DNA of 64,000 bases from JAJPKK01 sp963824905 (GTDB lineage Bacteria > Pseudomonadota > Alphaproteobacteria > Rhizobiales > Xanthobacteraceae), in NCBI GenBank assembly GCA_963824905.1, contig CAWGRH010000002.1:124001-188000 (forward strand), in the 5' to 3' direction. The first letter of the stretch is position 1; each line of letters opens with the position of its first letter. Under the pieces are notes generated by a model. The model made no database searches. It was not told the origin of the DNA and saw only the letters and a list, made by a program, of their open reading frames with translations. Both the position numbers and the translations under genes were made by a program. Shown in pieces: positions 8,713-18,256 of this stretch.

Positions 8713-8750
8713 TCCCCGGCGATCGATTCCCCGGCGATCTATTCCCCGGT
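8713..8750. repeat. 15-bp imperfect tandem repeat
   Basis: The unit tccccggcgatcgat is repeated with one change at 8728-8742 and partially at 8743-8750. It straddles the last codons of the coiled-coil gene that ends at 8739. Confidence 0.7.
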
Positions 8751-9143
8751 CTGTGGGTTCGGCTCGATGCCGATGTGCGGCCGAACGGCCGTGCCCACTC
8801 TCACCAGCGGCTCGAACGCGGTGACGACCATGCTTTCGATGGTGCGAAGAATCGTGAGCTGAATTCGCAGCCGCGCCAGCCTGCGTTCGGCGCCGACCAG
8901 CCGGTGCTCGACATTTGCGAGCTCGGACCGGCGCGCCACTTCGGGGCCGCCGTCATCCATCTCGGCAAGGAGAAACGCCGCCGACTGGCGCGCCCTTTCG
9001 AGGCGCCCGCGCAGCCCGTTGGATTCGTGCTCCGCACTCTCGACCGCGAGATGGACGGCTTCCTGCAACAGCGCAAGCCGCCGCCGATCGGTTTCCCCGT
9101 CGCGCTCCGGTGAGCGAAAGAGGAATTGTCGAAAGTCGAACAT
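8739..9143 (-). CDS. Coiled-coil hypothetical protein, 134 residues
   Basis: A good ribosome site (agggag, four bases before ATG at 9143) precedes a mostly helical, charged protein. Residues about 15-105 have heptad-like spacing (LALLQEAVHLAVESAEHE, LANVEHRLVGAERRLARL), suggesting a coiled coil. No transmembrane segment, signal peptide or known domain is visible. The C-terminus (EPNPQTGE) runs into a short tandem repeat. Leftward transcription from it would meet the strong terminator at 8151. Confidence 0.55.
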   Translation of the reverse strand: MFDFRQFLFRSPERDGETDRRRLALLQEAVHLAVESAEHESNGLRGRLERARQSAAFLLAEMDDGGPEVARRSELANVEHRLVGAERRLARLRIQLTILRTIESMVVTAFEPLVRVGTAVRPHIGIEPNPQTGE

Positions 9144-9358
9144 AAGCTCCCTGCCCTACTTGCCGAGCAGGGCAAGTTTCGCGGCCTCGTCAGCTTTCAA
9201 AATAGCGTGGCCGGTCGAGATCGGGAAGGAGCGCGGGCACGACAGGCGCCATCCCCGCCGCTCTTGGTGAACGTGGCTTGACGAAGGGCCCTTAAGGGCT
9301 GCGGCGCTGTCCCGAAACGGCACAACCTCTGTGGTCCGCGGCTTGAGATGGCCAAGCG

Positions 9359-9751
9359 TTACACCAGTTCGACCCGCGCGCGGTGCCCGGCGGCTGCAGC
9401 GAGGCGCCGGTCGCGGGTAACGAGCGGAGCATCGAGCGCCTCGGCAAGCGCCACATAGGCCGCATCATAGGCCGAGAGATTGTGCCGCAAATCCCAGATG
9501 CGCGGCAGCAGCAAATCATGCGGATGACGCGAGAGCCGCAGATCGGCCAGATCGGCGAGAGCCGTGCGGCCTCGTTCGGCGTCGATCTCGCCGGCCGCGG
9601 CGAAGCGCCGGATCACCTGCGCAACTTCGACATCGATGAGATGCGGCGCATGAAGCGTCTCTCGAGAGGCGAACAGGCGCTCTTCCACCGCATCCGCCGA
9701 AGGCGTGCGCAGCAACGCTTCGATGAGCGCTGATGCGTCGACGACAATCAC
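9359..9751 (-). CDS. vapC: PIN-domain ribonuclease toxin, VapC family
   Basis: 130 residues. The four acidic residues of a PIN nuclease site are all present: Asp5 in 'IVVDASALIEAL', Glu42 in 'HLIDVEVAQV', Asp96 in 'LSAYDAAYVALAE' and Asp114 in 'VTRDRRLA'. VapC toxins cleave specific RNAs, often initiator tRNA or rRNA loops, when freed from the antitoxin. The start overlaps the antitoxin stop by four bases (ATGA), so the two are translationally coupled. Target unknown. Confidence 0.92.
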   Translation of the reverse strand: MIVVDASALIEALLRTPSADAVEERLFASRETLHAPHLIDVEVAQVIRRFAAAGEIDAERGRTALADLADLRLSRHPHDLLLPRIWDLRHNLSAYDAAYVALAEALDAPLVTRDRRLAAAAGHRARVELV

Positions 9752-9978
9752 GGGCGATCGCGCTCCGCACGAACAGCGTCGGCCGCCGTGACCGACGGGT
9801 TCGTCGCGCGGCGGCTCCGCAAGCGTGCGCGCATCTCTTCGAGCGTTGGCCGCTCCGCTGATTGGCGAATTTCGGCCAGCAGATAGTCGGACAGCGACAT
9901 GCCCGCCAGCGCCGCGCGTGATTTGAGCTCACGATGCAAGGCGTCCGGGACGTTTCGGATCTGGATCATCGTCGACAT
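9748..9978 (-). CDS. vapB: Ribbon-helix-helix antitoxin, VapB/FitA type
   Basis: 76 residues starting at the ATG at 9978 (MSTMIQIRNVP). The longer open frame up to 10101 is rejected because it would run through the operator palindromes. 'MIQIRNVPDALHRELKSRA' and 'GMSLSDYLLAEI' form the ribbon-helix-helix DNA-binding fold; the C-terminal part (about 45-76) is the toxin-neutralising tail. Such antitoxins repress their own promoter together with the toxin, and the start codon sits inside one of three ACATGT boxes (separate entry). Confidence 0.9.
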   Translation of the reverse strand: MSTMIQIRNVPDALHRELKSRAALAGMSLSDYLLAEIRQSAERPTLEEMRARLRSRRATNPSVTAADAVRAERDRP

Positions 9979-10010
9979 GTCAAAAACATTAAAACATGTG
10001 CGGCACATGT
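9974..10010. promoter_or_regulatory. Candidate VapBC autoregulation operator
   Basis: Directly upstream of vapB lies a perfect inverted repeat ACATGTGC-G-GCACATGT at 9994-10010. A third ACATGT (within palindromic GACATGTC, 9974-9981) covers the vapB start codon. The spacing and position fit co-operative binding of ribbon-helix-helix dimers in a VapBC complex. Binding is inferred from the position and symmetry. Confidence 0.65.
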
Positions 10011-10269
10011 CAACGGCGCGCCGAAGGCCGCGCGACCTCAAAACGGTGACCCGGCGATAACAGCGGATGCCGAACGGCTGCGGCCGATGCTCGGGTCGCA
10101 AATGCAGGTGTGAAATTCGTTACATCCCGCGGCGGCGATTTCCGGTACCGATGGGTTCTGCCGCTATTGGGCCCCCTGCACGCGTGATCTCGATCGCCTA
10201 TATCGTGGCCAGTTGGCCGGCCGACGCTGCCCTGTCCGGGCCGTACGGCCGATCCGGGAGAAGTTCGAA

Positions 10270-10518
10270 ATGACAAGGCTTTTGATGCTTGCCGTCCTCG
10301 GCACCGTGCTCGCGAGCCCGGCGCTTGCCCAGCATTCCGATGGCGGCCAGAACGCCGAGCGCCAGCGGCATTCCACCGTCCCGCCGGGCGGCATCTACTA
10401 TTCCGACCGCAGCGGCAAGGCCGATCCGCAGGATCAGTCGCCCGGCTTGCGCTGGAAGGCGAACCACAAGGCGAAGCTGCGCGCCAAGCAGCATCACTCG
10501 ACCGCCCCTCGGAAATAA
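10270..10518 (+). CDS. Small secreted basic protein, 82 residues
   Basis: A clear signal peptide (MTRLLMLAVLGTVLASPALA) is followed by a hydrophilic mature part rich in Gln, His and Lys (QHSDGGQNAERQRHS, KANHKAKLRAKQHHS). The start at 10270 has gggaga about eight bases upstream; the earlier in-frame ATG at 10213 lacks the signal peptide context. No family recognised. It is an isolated gene before the MFS transporter. Confidence 0.65.
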   Translation: MTRLLMLAVLGTVLASPALAQHSDGGQNAERQRHSTVPPGGIYYSDRSGKADPQDQSPGLRWKANHKAKLRAKQHHSTAPRK

Positions 10519-10658
10519 TCGCGTCTGTCTGTCGCATTGGCGGGACTTGGCTTCCCGCGACTCGACACGGCCTCTGGTGTCGTCGGAATGTAACTTGCCC
10601 GTGATCACTGGGCGTGCTTCGCCCAGCCGCGCGGCATCATTCCGACAGGAGAGGCTCC

Positions 10659-12171
10659 GTGAACATCAACGCGCCTCTTCCCGAGGAAGCGCCCCCGCCG
10701 GCCCGCTCTATCCAGGCCTATATCGACGACACCCCCATATGGCCGGACGGTACGCCCCTGCTGTGGGCGCCTCTCACCGCCATGCAGTGGCGAATCTGGA
10801 CGCTCGCCGCCGCCGGCAAGTTCTTCGAGGGCCTCGTCGTCTTCATGACCGGCGTCGCGATGCCGCTGATGGCCGAGGAATTCCACCTCACCCGCTTCCA
10901 GCACGGGATGGTGAGTGCGGCGAGCCTGTTCGGCATCCTCATCGGCGCCATCGGGCTCGGTGGCCTTGCCGACCGTTATGGCCGCAAGGTGATGTTCATC
11001 GTCGAGATGATCATCTTCATGATCTTCCTGATGCTCCTGGTCGCGAGCCCGGGCCATTATCTGCTCGTCCTCTTCCTGTTCGGGCTCGGGCTTGCGCTCG
11101 GATGCGACTATCCAACGGCGCATCTCATCATCTCCGAGAGCATTCCCTCGCGCGCGCGGGGGCAATTGGTGCTCGCGGCATTCGGCTTCCAGGCGCTCGG
11201 CGCGCTGACTGCAGCCATCGTCGGCTTCGTCGTGCTCAAGAACTTCCCGGAGGTCGGCGCCTGGCGCTGGATGTACGCGACCGCCATCATTCCCGCGCTG
11301 CTGGTGGCGCTCGGCCGTCTCACCATCACCGAGAGCGCCCACTGGCTGCTGGTCCACGGCCGGCATGAAGACGCGCACGAACAGGTAGAGCGGCTTCTCG
11401 CCCGCGATCCCCCTTATCCCGACGCACATCAATCTCATCGCCGCGACGGTCGTCCCCGCGAGCAAGAGCGTGGCGGCGCTGTTCGCGCGGGGCAATATCC
11501 GGGCGACTATCCTCGCCTCGGTCCCCTGGTTCCTGCAGGACCTCGGCACCTACGGCATCGGCATTTTCACCCCGACCATCCTCGCCGCCACGCTCGGGCA
11601 CAAGACGGCGAACGTACGCAGCCTCGCCGACCTCGTCGCCAATGACGAGCTGGCGGCACGGGGCGCCGCGCTGATCGACGTGCTGCTGATCGTCGGCATC
11701 CTCGCCGCGATTTTTCTCGTCAACCGGGTCGGCAGCATCCGGCTGCAGATCTGGGGCTTCATCGGCTGCGCCGCGGGCCTCGCGATCGCGGCGGCCTCGA
11801 CGTACGTGACCGGGGCGACCGAGACCCTGCTGATCTTCGCCGGTTTCATGGTGTTCAACTTCATGACCAACATGGGTCCCAACGCGCAGACCTACCTGCT
11901 CGCCGGCGAGGTGTTCCCGACCGCAGTCCGCGGCACCGGCGCCGGCTTCGCGGCGGCATTCGCGAAAATCGGCGCGGTGATGACCGCGTTTCTGTTTCCC
12001 ATGCTGATGGTGGACGTCGGGACCCGCACGCTGCTGTTGATCCTGGTCGGCACGTCTCTCCTCGGCGCCGTCATCACGTTCGCTTTCCGCATCGAGACCA
12101 CGGGCGTCAACCTGGAGCACATCGGGGCCGACGCCAAGCAAGCTCAACCCGTCAAGGAGACCTCGACATGA
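10659..12171 (+). pseudogene. MFS transporter, split by one extra base
   Basis: The GTG at 10659 (aggag upstream) opens a frame covering the first six membrane helices, with the MFS loop motif 'GLADRYGRKV'. The frame then becomes nonsense after 'VERLLARDP'. The second half continues in the +1 frame from 'LIPTHINLIAATV' through helices 7-12 ('FMTNMGPNAQTYLLAGEVFP'). Removing one C from the C5 run at 11409-11413 joins them into one ~504-residue protein. It belongs to the sugar/organic acid porter group; substrate unknown. Its stop overlaps the DUF1269 start (ATGA). Either a recent pseudogene or a sequencing insertion. Confidence 0.85.
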
Positions 12172-12710
12172 GCGATCTCGTTTTCATCGCGTTCCCGTCC
12201 GAGCAGAAAGCCGAGGAGGTCCGCGAGAAGGTGCTGGAGATGCAGAAGGAGTACCTGATCGAGCTCGGCGATGCGGTGGTCGCCGTCAAGGACGACAAGG
12301 GCCGCATCAAGCTCAACCAGCTCATGAACACGACCGCTGCCGGCGCCGTCTCCGGCGCGCTCTGGGGCACGCTGATCGGGCTGATCTTCCTCAACCCGCT
12401 GCTCGGCACGGCGATCGGCGCCGCCTCCGGCGCGCTCGGCGGTAGCCTCACCGACGTCGGCATCAACGACCAGTTCATGAAGGACGCCGCAAGCGCGCTT
12501 CAGCCGGGCACCGCCGGGCTGTTCCTCCTCGTCCGCAAGATGACCACCGACAAGGTGCTGGCCGACCTCAAGGGGCTCGGCGGAACAGTGATGCGCACCT
12601 CCTTCGACGAGACCAAGGAAGCGGCGCTGCGCGAGGCGCTCGCCGGCCGGACCCAGGCTGCCGGCCAACCGGCGAACCAGAGTGCAGAGGCAAAGCCCGC
12701 CGCAAGCTGA
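12168..12710 (+). CDS. DUF1269 family membrane-associated protein
   Basis: 180 residues. 'MSDLVFIAFPSEQKAEEV' is the characteristic N-terminus of DUF1269. Residues about 48-85 form a glycine-rich hydrophobic region (AAGAVSGALWGTLIGLIF, GTAIGAASGALGG) likely to insert as a glycine zipper. The C-terminus is Ala/Gln-rich and disordered-looking. The start codon overlaps the stop of the MFS gene, so the two are translationally coupled. The family has no established function. Confidence 0.88.
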   Translation: MSDLVFIAFPSEQKAEEVREKVLEMQKEYLIELGDAVVAVKDDKGRIKLNQLMNTTAAGAVSGALWGTLIGLIFLNPLLGTAIGAASGALGGSLTDVGINDQFMKDAASALQPGTAGLFLLVRKMTTDKVLADLKGLGGTVMRTSFDETKEAALREALAGRTQAAGQPANQSAEAKPAAS

Positions 12711-12999
12711 GGGGGCATCAAACCGCGGTTGCGCAAAGGGCCAGAAAGACTCCGGACGTTGTGGTGCGGACGGGACGTGGCGCCCCGCGGCCTTGACCCG
12801 GACAAGGCGCTTGGCCACCCCGTGGTCTCGGTAACGAAGCGCTTTGACTTGAGCGGTATCCTGCTCCATGTAGCGCGGGGGCCCGGATGCTGGTGCCTGT
12901 CTTGGCGCCCGCTTGTTTGCATGGGGATCGGGGTCAGCCCTTCCGGTCCGAAGTGACCGCTCGGCATCGCTGATAGGGCGTGTGGGAGTAAGGCCAGAG

Positions 13000-13809
13000 A
13001 TGAATCAGATCACCGGCGCCGACGTTCACGCCCGGAAGACCCAGGTAAGCGCGACACAGAATGGCGTGTCCAACGCATCGGAGGCCGGCGCATCGGATCG
13101 CAGCGCGTTTGGCCGTCACGGCACCCCCCACGGCCCTTTCCGCCGCGCGCTACGCTCGGTGATCCACTTCTTTTCCTACCACCTCGTGCTGGCGCGGCAG
13201 AGCACCCGCTCCACCCGCGCCGCAGGCTTCCTGCTCACCGTGCGGCCGACGGTGTTCCATCCCCGTTATTTCATCAGCAGCGAGGCGTTCGCCGCCTTCA
13301 TCGATCGTCTCGATCTGACCGGCAAGCGGGTGGTGGATATCGGAACCGGGACCGGCATCCTGGCGCTCGCTGCCGCCCGCGCCGGTGCGGCTTTCGTGGT
13401 CGCTGCCGACATCAATCCGAACGCGGCACTCAATGCGGCCGACAATGCGCGGGCGAACGGCTTATCCGGCCGTGTCAGCGCGGTATGCTCCGATCTCCTC
13501 GCCGCGCTCGAGCCGGGGCCGCTGTTCGACGTCATCCTGTCGAGCCCGCCCAAGCACGCCGGCGAGCCGCGGAACCTCGCCGACCTCGGCTGGCATGCCG
13601 GCCCGAAATACCGCTACATCACCGCGCTGTTCGACCACGCGCGCGCGCATCTTGCGCCCGGCGGTCTGATGTATGTGATGGTGTCTTCGGACTCCGACCT
13701 CGACCTCTTGGGCACTCTGGTCGAACGCGCGGGCTTCAAGGCCCGGCAGGTCCACGAGCACTCGCTCTACATCGAGTCGATGATCATCTACGAGCTGATG
13801 GTGCGGTGA
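13000..13809 (+). CDS. SAM-dependent methyltransferase (small-domain MTS type)
   Basis: 269 residues. The Rossmann motif I is 'VVDIGTGTGILALAAARAGA' (about 111-130), the acidic end of strand 2 is 'AADINPNA', and motif IV reads 'LSSPP' (181-184) where N-methylating relatives of PrmC/HemK have NPPY. The first ~50 residues are low-complexity. Substrate is uncertain: PrmC-, RsmC- and small-molecule-type enzymes share this fold, and the SSPP form argues against the classical glutamine methyltransferases. I use the ATG at 13000; a longer frame from 12913 lacks a ribosome site. Confidence 0.8.
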   Translation: MNQITGADVHARKTQVSATQNGVSNASEAGASDRSAFGRHGTPHGPFRRALRSVIHFFSYHLVLARQSTRSTRAAGFLLTVRPTVFHPRYFISSEAFAAFIDRLDLTGKRVVDIGTGTGILALAAARAGAAFVVAADINPNAALNAADNARANGLSGRVSAVCSDLLAALEPGPLFDVILSSPPKHAGEPRNLADLGWHAGPKYRYITALFDHARAHLAPGGLMYVMVSSDSDLDLLGTLVERAGFKARQVHEHSLYIESMIIYELMVR

Positions 13810-13870
13810 CGCCACCGGAAAGCTCAAGTTGAATGGTAGCGCGAGTTGCTAATGCATTGATTTAGATTGT

Positions 13871-13961
13871 GGTCATGGCCGGGCTTGACCCGGCCATCCC
13901 GCTTATTAAGGCACGGCCGTGCCCCCATGATCGGGATCGCCGGGTCAAGCCCGGCGATGAC
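13871..13961. repeat. Intergenic palindromic (REP-like) element, family A
   Basis: Two inverted arms, each itself palindromic: ggccgggcttgacccggcc on the left and cgccgggtcaagcccggcg on the right, separated by about 40 bp. The arms are related by inverted orientation. It sits between two converging genes, as such elements usually do in Bradyrhizobium-like genomes. Confidence 0.85.
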
Positions 13962-13996
13962 GGATGAGTGGGGCGACTTGCAACTCAGCCCCGCCC

Positions 13997-14605
13997 TCAC
14001 GCTCCCGACGCGAGGCTCCTGAGGTAGCGCCACAGCGACCAGCTGCGACCGGGCTGGACGCGCACGACCGGCGCCGAAGGGTCAGTCATGAAGCCGAGGC
14101 GCTCGATCATGTGCCAGGCAGCCGGATTCCACTCCCGCCATACCTCGGCGGCCTCGTCGTGCAGCAGCCCGCTGACGACTTCCGGCACCACCCCGAACAC
14201 CTGCGGCAGGCGGTCGGTCATGTGGTCGTCCTGAAGGATGTTGAACTTGGTATCGCCGCCCATGACCGGCGACCCGATCGCATAGACCACCCGGCCGACC
14301 TGGGTCTCGCGCAGGCAGTACGAGCACATCGCGCAGGGCTCGACGTTGGTGTAGAGCGTCGCGGCGCGGAGCGCCTTGCGGCTCTTCACCTTCTGGGCCT
14401 GCGACAGGGCGATCACCTCGGCATGGCGCGAGACGTCGCCATCGCGCACCTGATGATTGATCGCTTCGGCGATGACTTTGCCGTCCATCGCGATCACGCT
14501 GGCGAACGGGTACTCACCCTCGCGGATGGCGGCGCGCGAGAGCTCGATGCACCGCCGCATCATCGCGAGGTCGGTCGGATCAGCGATCTTCTGGATGGGT
14601 GACAC
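13997..14605 (-). CDS. Cytidine/guanine deaminase superfamily protein
   Basis: 202 residues. The zinc site of the deaminase superfamily is complete: His61-Ala-Glu63 in 'SRHAEVIAL' and Cys91/Cys94 in 'EPCAMCSYC'. The enzyme class hydrolytically deaminates nucleobases or nucleosides such as guanine, cytosine or tRNA adenosine. The conserved 'DPTDLAMMRRCIELSRAAI' start is of nucleoside deaminase type. The C-terminal ~60 residues (from 'LLHDEAAEVWREWNP') exceed the minimal domain. Substrate cannot be read from sequence. Confidence 0.87.
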   Translation of the reverse strand: MSPIQKIADPTDLAMMRRCIELSRAAIREGEYPFASVIAMDGKVIAEAINHQVRDGDVSRHAEVIALSQAQKVKSRKALRAATLYTNVEPCAMCSYCLRETQVGRVVYAIGSPVMGGDTKFNILQDDHMTDRLPQVFGVVPEVVSGLLHDEAAEVWREWNPAAWHMIERLGFMTDPSAPVVRVQPGRSWSLWRYLRSLASGA

Positions 14606-15109
14606 GTCCGATGCACACGATCAAAGAGGAGAATTTGGCGACAAGGCAAGCACTTGCGCGGCCCGTAAAGGCCCGCCGAAGGGGGTGATTCTATCGATGA
14701 TACCGTGCTCCCCGCCCGCTCCATAGCCCGAGACGAGTGTACCGTTAACCCCCTATTCCCGTCAAAGCCGAGATGCCTGCGGCCACCGCTGCGCGGGGCG
14801 TCACCGGCATGATTTCTCGCAGGCGTTGCCAATTTGACTTCGATCAAGGCCGCCGCCCCTCAAATCGCCGATTCGGTGCGCCTCTTTGAGGGAAGACGGA
14901 GCATGACGACCGAAGCCTTTGTTATCGTTGGTGCCATGACACTGTGGCGTGCCGAGCGGATGGCCCGCGACCGGCTCAGACTCGCGAAATCACCCCCTCG
15001 CACCGCGCGCGTAGAGAGGGTGCTTACCGGCGTCGTTGCGGCCGCCGCCAGCAGTGCTAGTTTCCGTTGTGAGCCGCATCCGCTTCCACGAAACGCGGCG
15101 GAGGAAACG
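14606..15109. other. Intergenic stretch without clear genes
   Basis: About 500 bp between the divergent deaminase and dioxygenase genes. It must hold both promoters. An open frame continuous with the dioxygenase runs through it from 14834, but the composition is unlike protein and a ribosome site lies just before 15110. No repeat or hairpin stands out. Confidence 0.5.
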
Positions 15110-16003
15110 ATGACGAGCGTTCAAGCCGCGACCGCCGACCGCGCTTCACCGGCGATCGAAGTCATCCCGAACGGGGGCGCGCTCGGCGCCGAGATCCGGG
15201 CAGGCGATCTGCGCACGCTGAGCGATGCCGCGTTCCGGCAGATTCTCGAAGCCTGGTACCGTCACGCCGCGCTGCTGTTTCGCGGCCAGACGCTCGAGGA
15301 CCACGACCTCATCGCCTTCAGCCGACGATTTGGCGATCTCGACTGGGCGCCGGTTCAGGAGAACGGCCGCCGCTTCGTCGAGGGCATGCCCGAAATCTAC
15401 ATCGTCTCCAACGTCAAGGTGAACGGCGAGGCGATCGGCAGCCTCGGCGACGGCGAGGCGGTGTGGCACACCGACATGTCGTATCTGGAGAAGCCGCCCA
15501 AGGCGAGCATGCTCTACTCGCTCGAAATCCCCGACGTCGGCGGCAACACCTCGTTCTGCAGCATGTACGCGATCTACGAGGCCCTGCCCCCGGCGCTCAA
15601 GGCCCGCATCGCGGGGCTCAAGATCAAGCACGACGGCACCTATAACAGCGGGGGCTACCTCCGCCAGGGCGTCACTGCGACCGACGATCCCCGCACCTCG
15701 CCGGGCGCGCTGCACCCGCTCGTCTGCAAGCACCCCGACAGCGGCCGCCCCATGCTCTATCTCGGCCGCCGCCGCAACGCCTATATCGACGGCCTCGCGC
15801 TCGCCGAGTTCGAAGGCCTGCTCGACGAGTTGTGGAGCTACGTGAACCGGCCCGAGTTCGCCTGGGAGCATGTGTGGCGGCTCGGCGATCTCGTGCTGTG
15901 GGACAACCGCTGCACCATGCATCGCCGCGACGCGTTCGACCCCGGCCAGCGCCGCATCATGCACCGCACTCAAATCAAGGGCGAAGCCGCACCGGCGGCG
16001 TGA
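15110..16003 (+). CDS. TauD/TfdA-family Fe(II)/2-oxoglutarate dioxygenase
   Basis: 297 residues starting at ATG 15110 with gcggagg seven bases upstream. The iron-binding facial triad is complete: His120 and Asp122 in 'VWHTDMSY', and His271 in 'LWDNRCTMHRRD'. The conserved 2-oxoglutarate-binding arginine is likely in 'DPGQRRIMHRT'. Family members hydroxylate taurine, alkyl sulfates, 2,4-D or related acids, releasing the acid group. It is monocistronic in appearance; the next gene is convergent. Substrate unknown. Confidence 0.92.
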   Translation: MTSVQAATADRASPAIEVIPNGGALGAEIRAGDLRTLSDAAFRQILEAWYRHAALLFRGQTLEDHDLIAFSRRFGDLDWAPVQENGRRFVEGMPEIYIVSNVKVNGEAIGSLGDGEAVWHTDMSYLEKPPKASMLYSLEIPDVGGNTSFCSMYAIYEALPPALKARIAGLKIKHDGTYNSGGYLRQGVTATDDPRTSPGALHPLVCKHPDSGRPMLYLGRRRNAYIDGLALAEFEGLLDELWSYVNRPEFAWEHVWRLGDLVLWDNRCTMHRRDAFDPGQRRIMHRTQIKGEAAPAA

Positions 16004-16090
16004 GCCGCCTGATGTGAACTGCCGCGATGGGCGTCGTCACCGCGCGGCAGTGGCCAAGCTCTGCCGGACGGCATGAGGCGTTCCGGGGCA

Positions 16091-18256
16091 TCAGTCAGCG
16101 TTGGTGCTCTGCACCGTCCAAGTGGTCGGAATGTTGCCCACGTAGCCGGTCGTGGCGACAGCGGTCCCGTTCATGAACCACATGGCGGTGTTGCCGAGGC
16201 TGTCGCGCCACAGCAGATCGGTCTTGCCGTCGCCATCGTAATCGCCTGTCTGGACGATCGTCCACGTGCCCGACACGTTGCCGAGGCCGCCGGCCGACAA
16301 TATTGCCCCGGCGTTCATCAGCCAGATCGCGGTGTTGCCGAGGTTGTCGCGCCAGACGATGTCACTCTTGCCATCGCCGTTGAAGTCGCCGGTGCCCGCC
16401 ACCATCCAGGCGGTCGGGATGGTGCCGAGACCGGCCGTCGACGTGACCGCCGCTCCGTTCATGAACCAGATTGCGGTGTTGCCGAGGTTGTCCTGCCACA
16501 GGATGTCGGCCATGCCGTCGCCGTTGAAGTCGCCGGTGCCGACCACCGTCCAGGTCGTCGGCACGCCGCCGAGCCCAGCTGGGGTCATTATCGTCGCGCC
16601 GTTCATCAGCCACATCGCGAGGTTGCCGCTGCTGTCACGCCACAGGAGGTCGCCGCGGCCGTCGCCGTTAAAGTCCGCGACACCAACCACGGACCAGCTG
16701 TTCGGGATCGTTCCGACGCTCGCGACCGAGGCGACCTGGCTGCCGTTCATGAACCACATCGCAATGTTGCCGCTGGTGTCGTACCAGAGCAGGTCGGCCA
16801 TGCCGTCGCCGTTGAAATCGCGCTGGCCGACGAGCGACCAGACAGGGGGAATGCCGCTGACGGCCCCGACCGACACCGGCGAGCTGCCGTTCATCAGCCA
16901 TAGCGCGAGGTCGCCGCTCGTATCGGTCCAGGCGATGTCGCTGCGGCCGTCACCATTGAAGTCGTGGCTGTTGGTCCGGTTGGTTCGAGCGAAGACCCAC
17001 GACGCGCCATTTCCGCCCGCTCCGCTTGCGCCGACCAGGGCCGTGTTGCCGTCGCCCGAGAGCGAAACCGCCCAGCCTTGTTGCGGTGCCCCGGTCGCGT
17101 TGGTGCCGACCAGCTTGCTGCCCAGCTGAGCCCAAGTGCCATTCGTCCGGGCGAACACCCATGTCGCTCCGACGGCCGAGTTGTCGCCATAGCCGCCTGA
17201 GATCAGGGTGTTGCCGTCGGCAGATAAACTGACCGATGAACCCTGGCTGGAGGCCCCCGCCGGGCTGCTGCCGACCAGCTTGCCGCCCTGCTGGGTCCAA
17301 ACCCCGCCGCTGCGGGTGAAGACCCACATCGCGCCGATGCCCGAGTTGTCGCCATTCCCGCCTATGGCAGCGGTGTTGCCATCGTAGGAAAGGGCAACGC
17401 CGGAGCCTTGAACCGGAGACGCAACATACCCGCTGCCGACCAATTGGCCGCCCTGCTGGGTCCAGACCCCGTTGCTGCGGGTGAAGACCCATGATGCGCC
17501 GAGGCCGCCGGATGTCCCGCCCTCGATCAGTGTGTTTCCATCGCCGGAAACAGCGACGGAAATGCCTTGCTGACCGGTCCCGGGGAAGCCGATCAGCTTA
17601 GCCCCCTGCTGGGTCCACACCCCATTGCTGCGGGTGAACACCCATACCGCGCCGACCGCCGAGTCGTCGCGGGGCCCGCCGACAACGGCGGTGTTGCCGT
17701 CGTAAGACAGCGCGGCCGCCCAGCCCATCTGTGGCCCCCCGGTAAAGTCGGCGGCGACCAGCTTGGCCCCCTGCTGAGTCCAGACCCCGTTATTGAGAGT
17801 GAAAACCCATATTGCGCCGACGTTTCCAGCGTCGGTGCGTCCGCCCACGATGGCGGTGTTGCCATCGCCGGAGATGGCGACCGCAGTGCCTTGGACGGAT
17901 GTGCCGGTTTGGCCGGTGCCGACCAGCTTGTTGCCCAACTGGCTCCAGATCCCGCCGCTGCGTGTAAAGATCCACGCCGCTCCCAGTCCCCCGGCGTCGG
18001 TAGGTCCGCCGATGAGTGCGGTGTTGCCATTGTTGGACAGCGAGACCGAAAAACCTTGCTCATCCGGCGGCGCTGTCGTGGTGCCGACCAACCGGGGGCC
18101 CTGCTGCGTGAATTGCGCCTGCGCCGGCTCGAAGGTGCACACGAGGGCACCGAGCATTGCCGCGGCAACCTGCAGGACGATCAAGGGCCGGCTTTGACGC
18201 TGCGTGCGGGGTGCAATCGCCGCGCCGTCGGCGTGTGTCGAGATCATCATTTTCAT
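16091..18256 (-). CDS. Exported FG-GAP/VCBS repeat protein, 721 residues
   Basis: A signal peptide precedes the cleavage site near 'EPAQAQF'. Two repeat blocks follow. The first has seven ~55-residue units with 'SGDGNTAL.GG', 'WVFTRSNGVW' and 'TQQGAKLVG'. The second has six ~48-residue units beginning 'DFNGDGMADILW', with Ca-binding-like DxNxDGxxD loops, then 'LGNTAIWFMNG' and a 'PTTWTVVGTG' end. Both blocks suggest beta-propeller blades, one of seven and one of six. It is predicted to be secreted or surface-attached; adhesion or ligand binding is a guess. No anchor or secretion signal is visible at the C-terminus. Confidence 0.85.
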   Translation of the reverse strand: MKMMISTHADGAAIAPRTQRQSRPLIVLQVAAAMLGALVCTFEPAQAQFTQQGPRLVGTTTAPPDEQGFSVSLSNNGNTALIGGPTDAGGLGAAWIFTRSGGIWSQLGNKLVGTGQTGTSVQGTAVAISGDGNTAIVGGRTDAGNVGAIWVFTLNNGVWTQQGAKLVAADFTGGPQMGWAAALSYDGNTAVVGGPRDDSAVGAVWVFTRSNGVWTQQGAKLIGFPGTGQQGISVAVSGDGNTLIEGGTSGGLGASWVFTRSNGVWTQQGGQLVGSGYVASPVQGSGVALSYDGNTAAIGGNGDNSGIGAMWVFTRSGGVWTQQGGKLVGSSPAGASSQGSSVSLSADGNTLISGGYGDNSAVGATWVFARTNGTWAQLGSKLVGTNATGAPQQGWAVSLSGDGNTALVGASGAGGNGASWVFARTNRTNSHDFNGDGRSDIAWTDTSGDLALWLMNGSSPVSVGAVSGIPPVWSLVGQRDFNGDGMADLLWYDTSGNIAMWFMNGSQVASVASVGTIPNSWSVVGVADFNGDGRGDLLWRDSSGNLAMWLMNGATIMTPAGLGGVPTTWTVVGTGDFNGDGMADILWQDNLGNTAIWFMNGAAVTSTAGLGTIPTAWMVAGTGDFNGDGKSDIVWRDNLGNTAIWLMNAGAILSAGGLGNVSGTWTIVQTGDYDGDGKTDLLWRDSLGNTAMWFMNGTAVATTGYVGNIPTTWTVQSTNAD

